DNA of 6,896 bases from an uncultured Rikenellaceae bacterium (GTDB lineage: Bacteria > Bacteroidota > Bacteroidia > Bacteroidales > Rikenellaceae), in assembly GCA_947054185.1 (NCBI GenBank), contig CAMRVW010000107.1:1-6896 (forward strand), given 5' to 3'. This document shows, piece by piece, positions 6,748-6,896 of this stretch. A program made the position numbers and the translations under genes. The notes beneath the pieces are model-generated. The model was given only the letters and a program-made list of their open reading frames with translations, searched no databases and was not told the DNA's origin. Position 1 is the stretch's first letter; each line of letters begins with the position of its first letter.

Positions 6748-6810
6748 TTTGCGGGCACTTATATTTGCCGGCAGCCGTTTGATTTGCGGGAACTGCCGTT
6801 TTTGCTGGCA
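6748..6810 (+). repeat. Four-copy TTTGCNGGMA short repeat array
   Basis: Four 10-base units occur in a row just after the second receptor: TTTGCGGGCA (6748-6757), TTTGCCGGCA (6764-6773), TTTGCGGGAA (6783-6792) and TTTGCTGGCA (6801-6810). Start-to-start spacing is 16, 19 and 18 bases. The same unit, TTTGCCGGCA, occurs at 234-243. Units and spacers are far too short for a CRISPR array. The regular spacing could reflect a repeated protein-binding site or the decay of a tandem repeat. Confidence 0.5.
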
Positions 6811-6840
6811 CTGCCTCCGGCGGCCCTTCCGGGGGAGGGG
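6801..6840 (+). repeat. 40-bp flanking repeat, right copy
   Basis: This is the right-hand copy of the element at 234-273, matching at 32 of 40 positions without gaps and in the same orientation. It begins with the fourth unit of the TTTGCNGGMA array and ends GGGGGAGGGG. CCTCC at 6814-6818 can pair with GGAGG at 6834-6838. No T-run follows closely enough to call it an intrinsic terminator for the second receptor, although a weak terminator role is possible. Confidence 0.5.
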
Positions 6841-6896
6841 GCACGGACCCCGATTTGATATTTTTGAGGACAAACTAAGGAATAAGTACGACTATC

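Noticed and set aside
6748..6810. CRISPR-like array
   Set aside because: Units are only 10 bases with spacers of 6-9 bases, and there are no cas genes.
6458..6844. Minus-strand frame over the end of receptor 2 and the downstream repeats
   Set aside because: Most of it is antisense to the receptor and the rest translates the TTTGCNGGMA array. No independent evidence of a gene.
6859..6866. TATTTTTG near the right edge as a promoter for a following gene
   Set aside because: No -33 element at the proper spacing, and no start codon can be assessed before the window ends.

Overview
The window looks like chromosomal DNA from a member of the Bacteroidales (Bacteroidota). The evidence is two large outer-membrane receptors of the Bacteroidota type (carboxypeptidase-regulatory-like domain, plug, then a beta-barrel of the 'outer membrane beta-barrel family' kind), a promoter matching the Bacteroides-type -33/-7 pattern (TTG, 20 nt, TATATTTG), and AT-rich leaders without a clear Shine-Dalgarno. 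I cannot place it to genus.

Layout. Positions 1-1459 hold no convincing gene. About 234-1090 is GC-rich and full of diverged repeats: a ~125 bp element present twice at a 340 bp offset, several short CCTCC...GGAGG hairpins, and a patchwork of A-runs and GC modules. From about 1190 the DNA turns very AT-rich with several short palindromes, and a good promoter lies at 1460-1490. The first receptor runs 1527-3974 (815 aa). It is followed by an AT-rich spacer, a strong intrinsic terminator (4080-4111) and a second leader. The second receptor runs 4325-6730 (801 aa). The last 166 bases carry four copies of TTTGCNGGMA and a 40-bp element that also occurs, in the same orientation, at 234-273, so the receptor pair lies between two diverged copies of one repeat.

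How the genes relate. The two receptors are tandem paralogues. Over 239 aligned residues covering the regulatory-like domain, plug and first barrel strands, 213 are identical without a gap. Long stretches there are identical even in DNA, up to 54 bp. The next ~160 residues, expected to hold exposed loops, are much more diverged and contain the only length change in the middle of the protein. The last 22 residues are again nearly identical in protein but differ at many synonymous sites. This mosaic is best explained by duplication followed by gene conversion in the 5' part and diversification of surface loops. Because a terminator separates the genes and each has its own leader, they are probably expressed independently. 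No SusD-like lipoprotein, transporter or regulator is present, so the ligand cannot be inferred. I see no CRISPR array, RNA gene, transposase or defence system.
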